From assembly GCF_029338255.1 (NCBI RefSeq), contig NZ_CP119787.1:2232001-2296000 (forward strand): a stretch of DNA of 64,000 bases, given 5' to 3'. The first letter of the stretch is position 1, and each line of letters begins with the position of its first letter. Position numbers and translations under genes: made by a program. Shown in pieces: positions 23,577-32,393 of this stretch. Under the pieces are notes generated by a model that was not told where the DNA came from, did no database searches, and worked only from the letters and a program-made list of their open reading frames with translations. The DNA is from Haloarcula halobia. GTDB lineage: Archaea > Halobacteriota > Halobacteria > Halobacteriales > Haloarculaceae.

Positions 23577-26324
23577 TCAGTCCGTGGTCGCAGCCGTCTC
23601 GCCGGACCGGTCGTCGTCTATCTCGGCCAGGACGCGGCGGTGGAACTCCGCGAGGACCGCCGACTCGTCGTCGGCGAGCACGACGTCGCTGGCCATCAGC
23701 GTCGCGAGGCCGAAGGCCCTGGGCGACGGCGACTCGACGCGGGTCGAGACCACCTCGAGCGCGCCGCGGTCGATGTCCGTGACGACGGCCTCGATGCCGT
23801 CGACGTGGAGCTTGTCCTCCAGTATCTCCCGGTAGGTCTCCTCGACGACGGCGAACTCGCCGAGGTCCTGGGCGAACCCGAGCAGCATCTCCGAGGAGAC
23901 CTGCTGTTCGCTGGCGGACTTCTCGTAGCCCTTGTAGCGCTTGAGTATCATCAGCGACCGGGTGGCGTTGATCCGGAAGTACCGCTGGAGCAGGTCCGTC
24001 CCCTCGAGGCTGGCTCTGAGGTCTTCGCGCACGTCGGCCGGGTCGATGGTCTCGACGAGCCCCGCGACGTCGACTTTCCGGTTCAGCGGCATCGAGAGGG
24101 TAAAGCCGTGGTCCGCGACCGCCACCTGCACGTTGGCGGTGGCGCGCTGGGCGACGTAGTAGGCCACCAGCCGCGAGAACCCGTCGTTGAACCGGCGGCC
24201 GTACGTCGAGTGGACGTAGTAGTGGCGCTCGTACTCGTCGTGGTCCAGTGCCTCCTCGACGACAAGGCGGTCCGGCGTCGAGACGCTCTGCGGACCGGCG
24301 TAGGCCACCTGTTCGCGGAACATCCGGGCGATGGCGCGCACCGTGTTCTCGTCGACGGGGAAGGTCCGGAGCCAGTTGCGCACCTCGGACATCCCGCCCG
24401 CCTCCAGCTTCTCGAGCAGCGTCGCCTGGAAGCCGAGCATCTGGCGACCCATGTCGTAGGACAGCGGGAGGCGCTCGGAGAACCACGAGGGCACCGTCGG
24501 CCGGGCACTGGTCGGGTCGACGTGCACCTTCGACCCGCGGCGGTAGCGGTACTCGAAGCGGTCCCCACCCAGGACGAACACGTCGCCCTGCTCCAGCGTG
24601 TCGAGGTACTGTTCGTCGAGCTGGCCCACCCAGCGGCTGTCGCTGCGCGTGTAGACGTCACAGGTAAAGGAGTCCGGAATCGTGCCCACGTTGGTCATGT
24701 AGATGACCCGGGCGAGGCGCCCCCGCTTCCCGACCAGCGGTTCGCCGACGGCGTACTCGTCGTAGTGGTACTCGCCGTCCGGCGAGTCGTTGGTGTCCCG
24801 CCAGATCTTCGCGTAGACGTTCTTGTCCTCCAGGCCGGCGTAGTCGGCCGTGAGATAGCGACACAGCTGTTCCCAGTCCGCGTCGGTGTAGTTCCGGTAC
24901 GGGTAGGCCCGCTCGAGGATGGCCCGGACCTCCCGCTCGGGGCGGACCTTGTTGATGGCCATGCCGTAGACCTGCTGGGCGGCGACGTCCTGTGCGTTCT
25001 CCGGGACGAACACCCGGTCGACGAACCCCGACTCGGCCTTCTGGAGCATGACAGCACACTCGATTAGTTCGTCCCGGTCGAGCGCGACGACCCGGCCCTC
25101 GACCGTCTCGCCCAGCTGGTGGCCTGCCCGGCCGATGCGCTGGAGGAGCGCAGCGACGGACTTCGGGGACCCGACCTGGACGACCAGGTCGATGTGGGGC
25201 ATGTCGATGCCGAGTTCCAGACTCGTCGAGGTGGTCACCACGTCGAGGTCGCCGGCCTTCAGCGCCGCCTCGACCTCGTGGCGCTTGTCCTTCGAGAGCG
25301 ACCCGTGGTGACACCCCGAGTTCGTCTCGTCGTAGTCGTCGAACTGCTCGCGGAGGTTCTGGAGGACGCGTTCGGCCCCCGAGCGCGTGTTGGTGAACAC
25401 GAGCGTGTTCGTGTGGGACTGGATCTGGTCGTGCAGCTGCTGATAGAACCGGCCCGTGACGACGTCTCGGGATGTGTCGATGAGGTCGTCGGTCGGACAG
25501 GTCAGCTCGACGTCGAAGTCCCGGGTGAACCGCGTGTCGACGAGCTCGTAGTCGCGGGGCGGCCCGCCCGGCTCCGTGCGACCGACGAGGAACTCCGCGA
25601 CGTCTTCGAGCGGTTCGACCGTCGCCGAGCAGCCGATTCGCGTCGGCGAAGTCTCGGCCATCGCCTCCAGACGTTCGAGCGACACCGAGAGGTGGGTCCC
25701 GCGCTTGTTCTCGGCGAGGCTGTGTATCTCGTCGACGATGACGTACTCCACCGTCTCGAGTTTCCGCTTGAACTTCGGGGAGTTGAGCAGTATCGCCAGC
25801 GTCTCGGGGGTCGTGTTGAGGATGTGGGGCGTCGTCTCGAGCATGGCCTGGCGCTCGCTGTCGCTGGTGTCGCCGTGGCGGATGGCGTGGCGGATGTCGA
25901 CGTCCTCGCCCCGCTCGGCCAGGCGGTCGGTGATGTCGCCAAGCGGCACCTCCAGGTTCCGGTGGATGTCGTTGGCCAGGGACTTCAGCGGCGAGACATA
26001 GAGGCAGTAGACGGAGTTCTCCAGGGCGTCCTCGCGGGCCTTCGCGAACAGCTCGTTGATGATGCCGGTAAAGGACGCGAGCGTCTTGCCCGACCCCGTC
26101 GGCGCACAGATGAGCGCGTTCTCCCCCTCGTGGATGAGCGGGATGGCGTCCTTCTGTGGCGGGGTAAAGAAGCCGCCGTTGCCGGGGACGAACTCACCGA
26201 ACTGCTCGATCCACCACTCCTGGACGACGGGCGCCAGCAGGTCGAGCACCGGCTCGTCGTCGATATCGACGGTAGCGGGGTCGAACGCCAGGTCCAGCTC
26301 CGCCAGGTGGGCTCGTCCTCCCAT
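23577..26324 (-). CDS. lhr: Large helicase-related protein Lhr
   Basis: A 915-residue superfamily 2 DNA helicase thought to act in DNA repair or replication-fork remodelling. Visible motifs: Q/WA FFTPPQKDAIPLI and APTGSGKTLASF (74-85), the DEAH-type box VIVDEIHSLAEN, motif III GCSATVEPLEDV, motif V TTSTSLELGIDMPHIDLVVQ and motif VI LLQRIGRAGHQLGE. The long C-terminal winged-helix and Lhr-specific domains follow and give the usual length. Start at MGGRAHLAELDLAF (26324); a longer reading would run into IS-derived sequence. The insertion element lies 55 bases upstream on the same strand, so the native promoter may have been displaced. Confidence 0.93.
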   Translation of the reverse strand: MGGRAHLAELDLAFDPATVDIDDEPVLDLLAPVVQEWWIEQFGEFVPGNGGFFTPPQKDAIPLIHEGENALICAPTGSGKTLASFTGIINELFAKAREDALENSVYCLYVSPLKSLANDIHRNLEVPLGDITDRLAERGEDVDIRHAIRHGDTSDSERQAMLETTPHILNTTPETLAILLNSPKFKRKLETVEYVIVDEIHSLAENKRGTHLSVSLERLEAMAETSPTRIGCSATVEPLEDVAEFLVGRTEPGGPPRDYELVDTRFTRDFDVELTCPTDDLIDTSRDVVTGRFYQQLHDQIQSHTNTLVFTNTRSGAERVLQNLREQFDDYDETNSGCHHGSLSKDKRHEVEAALKAGDLDVVTTSTSLELGIDMPHIDLVVQVGSPKSVAALLQRIGRAGHQLGETVEGRVVALDRDELIECAVMLQKAESGFVDRVFVPENAQDVAAQQVYGMAINKVRPEREVRAILERAYPYRNYTDADWEQLCRYLTADYAGLEDKNVYAKIWRDTNDSPDGEYHYDEYAVGEPLVGKRGRLARVIYMTNVGTIPDSFTCDVYTRSDSRWVGQLDEQYLDTLEQGDVFVLGGDRFEYRYRRGSKVHVDPTSARPTVPSWFSERLPLSYDMGRQMLGFQATLLEKLEAGGMSEVRNWLRTFPVDENTVRAIARMFREQVAYAGPQSVSTPDRLVVEEALDHDEYERHYYVHSTYGRRFNDGFSRLVAYYVAQRATANVQVAVADHGFTLSMPLNRKVDVAGLVETIDPADVREDLRASLEGTDLLQRYFRINATRSLMILKRYKGYEKSASEQQVSSEMLLGFAQDLGEFAVVEETYREILEDKLHVDGIEAVVTDIDRGALEVVSTRVESPSPRAFGLATLMASDVVLADDESAVLAEFHRRVLAEIDDDRSGETAATTD

Positions 26325-26388
26325 CTCGCACTCTGGTGCGGACGTGGGGCCGTGCAGGGAAGTGGGTTGCGACCGTGGAGTGACTTCT

Positions 26389-26408
26389 CCCACGACTAAA
26401 GTCGTGGG
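26389..26408. repeat. Right-end hairpin of the IS element
   Basis: CCCACGAC, loop taaa, GTCGTGGG. The tnpB stop codon (26396-26398) lies inside it. In related elements the 3' end of tnpB plus this hairpin forms the guide-RNA scaffold. Confidence 0.85.
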
Positions 26409-27568
26409 CTTCCCTCACTGAGGGTTAGGCCCACGCCGTCTGGGGAGTTCGCAGGTTCCATCTCACCGTTGGTTCCCTTGAGTACGACCTGCGTTTCGGG
26501 CTGAGCCACAACAGCCCCCACCGTCGATAGCGGACTCTGAATGTTCTTACCGACGGCTCGTTTGCCGATGTTCGTCGCGCCATTCTTGTCGCCGTTGTCG
26601 TCCAGCCCACAGTCGTGGCACTCGACACGCCCCTGCACTTTCCGCGATGTGTTCTGCGACCCACACCGCCAGCATGTCACAGACGTGTCGTACTCGTTTA
26701 CAGGGAGGCACTCTCTCCCGTCAAGATGGGCTTTGTACGTGAGGATGTTCGCCATCTTCGCGTATGGCATCTTGTGGGTCTTGTCGTTCACGTACCGACC
26801 CTTGTCGTTGTCGAAGCGCAACCCGGTCATATCACCGAACACGATGACGGCGTTGCGCTCCCGAGCGCGAGCGACGAGTTCGTTCGCCACTTGGTGCAGT
26901 TCGTGTTCGACCGTTCTGGATTCCTTGTCTCCGAGGCGTTCGATGACCTGCGCTCCCGAACGCACCTTCGCCTTCCCGATGCTCTTGCGGAGTTGCTTGT
27001 AGTGTTCGCGGACGCGCCGGACTTCTGCGCCGTGGAACTGCGTGTCGCGGTCTGAGAGGAACGTGCTGACGGCTATCCACTTCGCACCCATATCGACGGC
27101 GAGAACGTCATCGTATTCGTCTGCGACGGCCACAGACCGCTTGCAGACGAGGTGGACGTACCACTCGCCGTCCCGGTGGACGAGTTCCGAATCGCGGATG
27201 TACTCGTCTTCGAGGAGGTTCGTGTCCTTCTCGGGGACGCGGACGGGAACCCAGATGCTATCCCCGCGTTCCTTCTCAGGGTTGTAGACGGGGAGTTTGA
27301 ACCACCACGACGAGAGAACCGTGTCCTCGTCGTGTTCGATGGTGATACAGTCGTTGCGGAGGACGACAGGCTGTTCGGTGTCCTCTCGCGGGTTCTTCTT
27401 CGAGCGGACTTTGCCCGCCTGTTGCTTAGTGGCGGAGTAGAGGTTCGCGTTGCCGTCACCGTGAACGGCATCTTGGAACGCGCCGTACTCGCGTTCGATG
27501 AGTCGGGCTTTCCACTCGGTGAGCGAGTGGAGTTTAACCCGTACCGTAGTGGTGACTTCTCGATGCAT
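26396..27568 (-). CDS. tnpB: TnpB, IS605-type RNA-guided nuclease homologue with altered RuvC-II residue
   Basis: 390 residues. TnpB proteins are guide-RNA-directed nucleases that keep the element in place after excision. Seen here: RuvC-I D159 in LAVDMGAKW, a zinc ribbon CWRC...CHDC (C299, C302, C317, C320) and RuvC-III D327 in GDKNGATNIG. At RuvC-II, where most TnpBs have E in a V-L-E-D-L motif, this one has VIVFGDMTGLR, so the Glu is replaced by G245. It may be nuclease-weakened or use D246. Start at MHREVTTTVRV (27568), 2 bases after the tnpA stop, so the genes are co-translated. Confidence 0.92.
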   Translation of the reverse strand: MHREVTTTVRVKLHSLTEWKARLIEREYGAFQDAVHGDGNANLYSATKQQAGKVRSKKNPREDTEQPVVLRNDCITIEHDEDTVLSSWWFKLPVYNPEKERGDSIWVPVRVPEKDTNLLEDEYIRDSELVHRDGEWYVHLVCKRSVAVADEYDDVLAVDMGAKWIAVSTFLSDRDTQFHGAEVRRVREHYKQLRKSIGKAKVRSGAQVIERLGDKESRTVEHELHQVANELVARARERNAVIVFGDMTGLRFDNDKGRYVNDKTHKMPYAKMANILTYKAHLDGRECLPVNEYDTSVTCWRCGSQNTSRKVQGRVECHDCGLDDNGDKNGATNIGKRAVGKNIQSPLSTVGAVVAQPETQVVLKGTNGEMEPANSPDGVGLTLSEGSPRL

Positions 27569-27570
27569 CG

Positions 27571-27960
27571 TTATCGTCCGGTCTGTGCTTCGATGTACTC
27601 CTCGATGGTCTGACTCGACACCTCTCCTGCTGAGGAGACGAAGTACGAACGCGTCCACAGCGATGGGAGGCCGAAGTCGAACTCCTCGCGGAGGTTCCGT
27701 GAGGTGTAGCCCTTGACCTGTTGAATGATTTTGTTCGGGGCGAGTTTCGGGTTGCCCGTAATGAACAGGTGAACGTGGTCGGGCTGGATTGCCAGTCGGA
27801 GGATGTCGAGGTCGAGTTCGTCGACTTTCTCCGTGATGAGTTGTTCGAGGCGGTCGGCAACCTCGTCCGTCAGCACCGGTTTGCGGTACTTCGGACACCA
27901 CACGAAGTGGTAGTGGAGGTTGTGAACCGACGTTCGTTCTTGACTATACCCCCGTGGCAT
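27571..27960 (-). CDS. tnpA: TnpA, Y1 HUH transposase of the IS200/IS605 family
   Basis: 129 residues, full length. This transposase cuts and rejoins single-stranded DNA at the hairpin ends through a covalent phosphotyrosine. The start LHYHFVWCPKYRKPVL is diagnostic. The metal-binding HUH motif is PDHVHLFI (H62, H64) and the nucleophile is Y122 in TIEEYIEAQTG, the usual SS..I..YI..Q setting. All catalytic residues are intact, so the element may still be mobile. ATG at 27960; the stop is 2 bases before the tnpB start. Confidence 0.95.
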   Translation of the reverse strand: MPRGYSQERTSVHNLHYHFVWCPKYRKPVLTDEVADRLEQLITEKVDELDLDILRLAIQPDHVHLFITGNPKLAPNKIIQQVKGYTSRNLREEFDFGLPSLWTRSYFVSSAGEVSSQTIEEYIEAQTGR

Positions 27961-28057
27961 ACCGTTAGATGGACACCAATCTATATTAGGTATTTTGATT
28001 TCATCAACCCTTGGCCGGCTATCGTGGATGGTTTGTGTCGTGTGTAGTCGGATTCAT

Positions 28058-28077
28058 CCCACGACTGAAGTCGTGGG
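28058..28077. repeat. Left-end hairpin of the IS element
   Basis: CCCACGAC, loop tgaa, GTCGTGGG: the same stem as at 26389-26408, in the same orientation relative to the element. Confidence 0.85.
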
Positions 28078-28146
28078 CTTTCTCCTCGATTCTGTGTAAA
28101 CGTGGGCCCCCCGGGAACCGTGAAATTTCCATCGCAGTCTCCACGA

Positions 28147-28156
28147 GATATATACC
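28147..28156 (+). promoter_or_regulatory. TATA box for the membrane-anchored winged-helix gene
   Basis: GATATATACC, 23-32 bases before the ATG at 28179. The IS left end is about 50 bases further upstream, so the core promoter survived the insertion. Confidence 0.55.
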
Positions 28157-28178
28157 GCTGGGGGTCACTGATTCCGAT

Positions 28179-28982
28179 ATGTCCCTGCTACCCTCGCGCG
28201 GTCCCGAGGCGAGCACCTCCCAGGACGGCGAACTGGAGATCGTCGGCGTCGACGAGGACGTCTCCGCCGTCATCGAAGCGCTCTCCTCCGAGACGGCCCG
28301 CGAGATACTCAACGCGGTATACGACGACCCGGGAACGCCCTCCGAACTGGCCGACCGGCTCGGGATGTCAATCCAGAAGGTCTCCTACCACCTCGAGAAA
28401 CTCGAAGAGGAGGAGCTCATCGCCGTCGCCGGCACCCGCTACTCCGAGAAGGGCCAGGAGATGAAGGTGTACCAGCCGCCCGACGACCCGCTCGTGCTGT
28501 TCGTCGGGACCCGTGATCGAAAGCGGTCGCTCCGCGCGCTCGCGAAGCGACTCGTGCCCGTCGTCGGCCTCCTCACGGCCGCCAGTGTCGCCGTCCAGGT
28601 CATCACCGAGGGTGTCCCCTTCGTCGGGCAGTCCGCGAGCGGCGACGGCGGTGAGGCCCCAAGTGGGGGCGGCGACGCCGGCGCAGACCCCGCGCTCTCG
28701 ACGACTGCCGAGACCACAGCCGAACCCACGGCGACGGCGACGCCCAGCGGCGACGACGGCGGGGTCAGCATCGCCGAGGCGACGGAGACGCCGACGCCCA
28801 CGGAGGCCCCGACCGAGACCCCAGTGCCCGAACCGACGACGACGCCCACGGACGTCGCCACCGAACTCGCGGAGGTGTCCGGCGCCGCCGGCGGGTTCGA
28901 CGTCCCGCCGGGCCTCGTCTTCTTCCTCGGCGGCCTGCTGGTCGTCGCCGTCGTCGCCGCCGTCTGGGTGTACGACGTCTGA
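28179..28982 (+). CDS. Membrane-anchored ArsR-type winged-helix regulator
   Basis: 267 residues. The N-terminal winged helix (about 28-95) reads ALSSETAREILNAVYDDPGT, MSIQKVSYHLEKLEEEELIA and GTRYSEKGQEMKVYQP. A first membrane helix VPVVGLLTAASVAVQVIT (about 120-145), then a Thr/Pro/Glu-rich linker of about 90 residues (TATPSGDDGG, TPTPTEAPTETPVPEPTTTP), then a final helix LVFFLGGLLVVAVVAAVWVY. With two spans, the linker would be outside the cell and the DNA-binding domain inside, so an extracellular or envelope signal could control transcription directly (inference). This layout recurs in haloarchaea; target genes are unknown. Confidence 0.88.
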   Translation: MSLLPSRGPEASTSQDGELEIVGVDEDVSAVIEALSSETAREILNAVYDDPGTPSELADRLGMSIQKVSYHLEKLEEEELIAVAGTRYSEKGQEMKVYQPPDDPLVLFVGTRDRKRSLRALAKRLVPVVGLLTAASVAVQVITEGVPFVGQSASGDGGEAPSGGGDAGADPALSTTAETTAEPTATATPSGDDGGVSIAEATETPTPTEAPTETPVPEPTTTPTDVATELAEVSGAAGGFDVPPGLVFFLGGLLVVAVVAAVWVYDV

Positions 28983-29247
28983 CGGTCGCTCAAACGCCGA
29001 TTTTACCGTAAGGTGGCCTTTTGATACTCCCCTCCCTACGTCTATCTGCGCCGTCGACGGGGTCGGGAACCGCCGCCCTGGTTCCCCGCTCCCCGACGAT
29101 GGCCGCACCTGCCCGAGCCATCGCCGTTCTCTCCGGAACGGCCCCTTTCCCCCCACTCCGCTGGCGCCCCCACGCTGGTCCCTGGCATCCCAGTGTCACC
29201 CTCCACCGACACAAACGCCTATTCCCGTCCGGTCGTTCTCTCCCGCT

Positions 29248-30012
29248 ATGCGACTCACGTTCCTCGGGACCGGCAGTGCTATGCCGACCGGGACGCGCGC
29301 ACAGACCGGCTACCTCGTCGAATCCGGCGAGCGATCGCTCCTCGTCGACTGCGGGAGCGGCGTCCTCTCGGCGCTGGCCCGGACCGACGTCGGCTACGAG
29401 GGTGTCGACACGGTCCTGCTGAGCCACCACCATCTCGACCACGTCTCGGACCTGGACGTCCTGTTGAAGGCCCGCTGGCTGGCCGGCGAGACCGACCTCA
29501 CCGTCGTCGGCCCGCCGGGCACCGGGCAGCTGGTCCGTGACCTCCTCTCGGTCCACGAGTACATGCAGGGGCGACTCGACCTGACGCTGCGCGACGTGGA
29601 CGCCGGCGCGTTCGACCTCCCCGGGTTCGCCCTCGAGGCCACCGAGACGCGCCACTCGATGGAGTGTTTCGCCTACCGCGTCGAACCGGCCGGCGGCGGG
29701 CCGACCGTGACACTCAGCGGCGACTCCGAGGCCGTCACCGACCTCGTCGAGTTCGCGGACGGGTCGGCCGTCCTCGTCCACGACTGTTCGTTCCCCGACG
29801 ACGTCGACGTCTCGAACCACCCGACGCCGGCCGTGCTCGGCGAGACGCTCGAGGCCGCCGACGCCGACCTCGGGCGCGTCTATCTGACACACCTCTATCC
29901 ACACACCGAGGGGCGACACGACGAGATGCTGGCGTCGCTCGGGCGCCACTACGACGGCGACGTCCGCTTCGCCGAGGACGGCCTGACGATATCGCTTTCC
30001 GACGCCGACTGA
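29248..30012 (+). CDS. Metallo-beta-lactamase-fold hydrolase (RNase Z-like branch)
   Basis: 254 residues. Two-metal hydrolase fold: MRLTFLGTGSAMPTGTRAQT at the start with the LGTGsa..P motif of the RNase Z/PhnP branch, LLVDCGSG, the metal motif LSHHHLDHVSDL, TRHSMECFAYRV and VYLTHLYPH near the end. Start at ATG 29248 where homology begins. The preceding 265-base gap holds nothing I recognise. It lacks the tRNA-binding exosite of true RNase Z, so phosphodiesterase or general hydrolase activity is more likely. It is convergent with the histidine kinase at 30017 (4-base gap). Confidence 0.88.
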   Translation: MRLTFLGTGSAMPTGTRAQTGYLVESGERSLLVDCGSGVLSALARTDVGYEGVDTVLLSHHHLDHVSDLDVLLKARWLAGETDLTVVGPPGTGQLVRDLLSVHEYMQGRLDLTLRDVDAGAFDLPGFALEATETRHSMECFAYRVEPAGGGPTVTLSGDSEAVTDLVEFADGSAVLVHDCSFPDDVDVSNHPTPAVLGETLEAADADLGRVYLTHLYPHTEGRHDEMLASLGRHYDGDVRFAEDGLTISLSDAD

Positions 30013-30016
30013 GCGC

Positions 30017-31171
30017 TCACACCCGGTCGAGCGTGACATCGAAGGCCGCGCCGCCGGCCTCGCTGTCGCCGACGCTGACGGTCCCGCCGTAGGACTCCGT
30101 CAGCGCCCGGACGAACCCGAGGCCGAACCCGCTGCCCGAGCTGTCGGGGCCCTTGCGCCCCATCTGGAAGAGCTCGTCCCGGACGGCCTCGTCAACGCCA
30201 GACCCGTCGTCGGCGACGGTGACGACCACCTCGTCCTGGGTGCTCTCGACGTGCAGCTCGACGGTCACCTCGCCCTCGTTGTGGACGGCGGCGTTCGAGA
30301 CGACGTTCCGGAACACCGAGTCCAGCAGGTCGCCACCGTACACCCGGTAGTCGGCCGCTCCGGGGTCGAACTCGACGGTGAGCGACGGGTAGGACGCCTC
30401 GACGTCGGCCACGACCGCCGACAGAATCGCCTGCAGGTCACGCGGTTGGGGTTCGTCCTGGGACTCGAGCGACGAGACGAGGTCGCCCACGCGCTCGATG
30501 AGGTCGGCGGCGTTCTCGGCGGCCCGCTGTATCTTCTCGGCGTGGTCGGCCGTCTGGCCGTCGCTGTCGGTGGCGACGGCGTCGGCGAACCCGGCGATGA
30601 CCTGGAGGTCGTTGCCGAGGTCGTGGCGGAGCAGGCGGTCGTACATCTCGATGAGTTCCTTCCGGGTCTCGAGGTCCCGCCGGGCCCGTTCCAGTCGCTC
30701 GCGCGAGCGGATGTTGCTGATGGCCGTCGCCGCGTGGGAGGCGAGGATGGTCATCGGCCGGCGGTGCTCGTCCCCGAACGACTCGGCGGACGTCGAGCGC
30801 GTCTCGAGGATCGCGGTCACGTCGTCGCCCATCTGGGCCGGGACGGCAAGCGCCGCGGTCACGTCCGAGTCGTCGCTGACGCCGGCCCCGGCCCCCGTCT
30901 CGGTGGCGACGCTCCCCGTCTCGAAGGCTCGCATCGCGATGTCGGAGGGTGGGTCGCCCGGGGCCAGGTTGGGGTTCGTGCTGTGGACGACGCGCGGGTC
31001 GCCGCCCCGGACCTCGACGAACGTCGAGTCCGAGAACTTGAACAGCACGGACATCGCCTCCAGCGTCAGCGAGACGACCTCCTCGACAGTCGAACACTGG
31101 TTGAGTGCCTGGCCGTACTTGTTGAGGTCAGCGACCTGGCTCGCGAAATCACGCTGGTCTTCGAATGACAT
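30017..31171 (-). CDS. Soluble GAF-domain histidine kinase
   Basis: 384 residues, no membrane segment. A GAF-like sensor domain (about 20-155) is followed by the dimerisation helix with H183 in YDRLLRHDLGNDLQVIAG, the N-box DSVFRNVVSNAAVHNEG, G1 VADDGSGVD and G2 GSGFGLGFVRALTESYGGTV. It is a typical haloarchaeal cytoplasmic kinase that senses small molecules or redox/light through GAF. The start is taken at MSFEDQRDF (31171); two codons upstream there is another ATG. No receiver protein is adjacent, so the partner must be elsewhere. Confidence 0.9.
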   Translation of the reverse strand: MSFEDQRDFASQVADLNKYGQALNQCSTVEEVVSLTLEAMSVLFKFSDSTFVEVRGGDPRVVHSTNPNLAPGDPPSDIAMRAFETGSVATETGAGAGVSDDSDVTAALAVPAQMGDDVTAILETRSTSAESFGDEHRRPMTILASHAATAISNIRSRERLERARRDLETRKELIEMYDRLLRHDLGNDLQVIAGFADAVATDSDGQTADHAEKIQRAAENAADLIERVGDLVSSLESQDEPQPRDLQAILSAVVADVEASYPSLTVEFDPGAADYRVYGGDLLDSVFRNVVSNAAVHNEGEVTVELHVESTQDEVVVTVADDGSGVDEAVRDELFQMGRKGPDSSGSGFGLGFVRALTESYGGTVSVGDSEAGGAAFDVTLDRV

Positions 31172-31286
31172 TGTGTGCAACCCCCGGCCCGCACCGTGGT
31201 TGTCCGAACTTGGGACCGCCGGTAATTACCGGTTTGGATAGTTCCCGGCGAGCGAGAACGCGCCGCGGGCGACCGGAGACGCACGT

Positions 31287-32354
31287 TCAGTCGAGTCGAT
31301 ACCGGAGGAGCGCCGCGATGCCGCCCAGGTTGGACAGTTGCTGGCCCGGGGCGAACTCGGCGGAGAAGACGGTCACCGACCCCCCCTTCTGTTCGGTCGT
31401 CTCGATGATGCGGTCGACGTCGACGTCCCAGTCACCCTCGCCGGCCCGCTCCAGCCGGAGTCGCTCGTCGAGGACGAGCAGCGTCTCGATGGCGCCGAAG
31501 TCGGCGGCCCTGGCGACGTCCGCTGGGCCGTAGGCGGCCTCGCTCCCCTGTGCGATTCGGGCCATCAGCTCGTCGATGAGATCCGCCTCCTCGGCGATTC
31601 GGGTCCGCTGCTGGACGTCTTCGACGGCTCCCCGCTTGAGTACCTCGTGGACGCCGCGGTCGCCGACGCTGGCGGTGTCGACCACCGTCATCTGCTCGGC
31701 GATGTCGGGAATCTCCTCCCGGAAGTAGTCCAGCGCGTCCTGCTTGGTGAACCCGGGGCCGGCGAGGATGTAGGCGTCGACGTCCTGGCGGCGGACGACC
31801 TCCGCGAGCTCGGCGAACAGTTCCGTCCGGGGACGGGCGTACTCGCCTTTGCCGGTCGTCGACGTGATGCTCGCGCGTTCCTCGGTGCCGTACTGGGCGA
31901 CAGTGTGGACGTGTGCCTCGCCCTCCTCGACGGTCACGATGGCGACGTCCGGGTTCTCGGCGGCTTCCTCGGCCTCCGCCAGGCGGTCGTTCTGGTCGGG
32001 CTTCCAGCGTTTCTCGATTTCCAGTTCGGTGTGCTCCTCGACGTTGAGCGTGTGGTGAAAGCCCAGCTGGTCCTCCCGGGAGCAATCGACGATCTCGCCG
32101 CCGACGCGCAGGCGGTTGGCGAACTTCGCGAACTCGACGTCGGTGACCTCGATCTTCAGCCACATGTGCTCGCGCTCGCCGCCCGTGTCCCGGAGGGTGT
32201 CGTCCTCGCGCTGGATGCGCCGGGTCGTGTCGCCCGCAACCAGGTCGCCCGGCTCGACGATGTACGAGAGATGCCAGAGGTCGTCGAGCGTCTCGGGCAC
32301 CACCTCGACGCGTTCGCGCCCCTCGGTGGTCGCCACCCGATGCTTGACTTGCAT
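31287..32354 (-). CDS. pelA: Pelota, mRNA surveillance and ribosome rescue factor
   Basis: 355 residues. Archaeal Pelota (aPelota/Dom34) enters the A site of stalled ribosomes and, with aEF1A and ABCE1, splits them; it mimics release factor aRF1 but lacks the GGQ loop. Domain A starts [20 protein letters not shown] with [16 protein letters not shown]; the middle domain shows [19 protein letters not shown] (the conserved GPGF.K); the C-terminal domain shows [20 protein letters not shown] and [14 protein letters not shown]. It follows a DUF4013 gene by 39 bases on the same strand and lies 2 kb from rqcH, another stalled-ribosome factor. Confidence 0.96.
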   Translation of the reverse strand: MQVKHRVATTEGRERVEVVPETLDDLWHLSYIVEPGDLVAGDTTRRIQREDDTLRDTGGEREHMWLKIEVTDVEFAKFANRLRVGGEIVDCSREDQLGFHHTLNVEEHTELEIEKRWKPDQNDRLAEAEEAAENPDVAIVTVEEGEAHVHTVAQYGTEERASITSTTGKGEYARPRTELFAELAEVVRRQDVDAYILAGPGFTKQDALDYFREEIPDIAEQMTVVDTASVGDRGVHEVLKRGAVEDVQQRTRIAEEADLIDELMARIAQGSEAAYGPADVARAADFGAIETLLVLDERLRLERAGEGDWDVDVDRIIETTEQKGGSVTVFSAEFAPGQQLSNLGGIAALLRYRLD

Positions 32355-32393
32355 ACGACCCTCTCGACTGCGGTGACGGAAGTGCCCTGCTAT

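Larger units (their letters stand above)
26380..28095 (-). mobile_element. IS200/IS605-type insertion sequence with tnpA and tnpB
   Basis: A complete single-strand-transposing element. On the minus strand the order is left-end hairpin, tnpA, tnpB, right-end hairpin. Both ends carry the same 8-base stem CCCACGAC/GTCGTGGG with a 4-base loop (28058-28077 and 26389-26408), the subterminal palindromes TnpA recognises. The left boundary is placed after minus-strand TTAC (28099-28096) and the right one at minus-strand TCAC (26383-26380), by analogy with the TTAC...TCAA ends of IS608. There are no inverted terminal repeats or target duplication, as expected. It sits between lhr and the winged-helix gene. 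Boundaries are inference; the element itself is certain. Confidence 0.88.

Noticed and set aside
28983-29247. 265-base gap examined for an RNA or small gene
   Set aside because: No strong hairpin, no TATA box at the right distance except ordinary upstream sequence of the MBL gene, and no protein-like frame.
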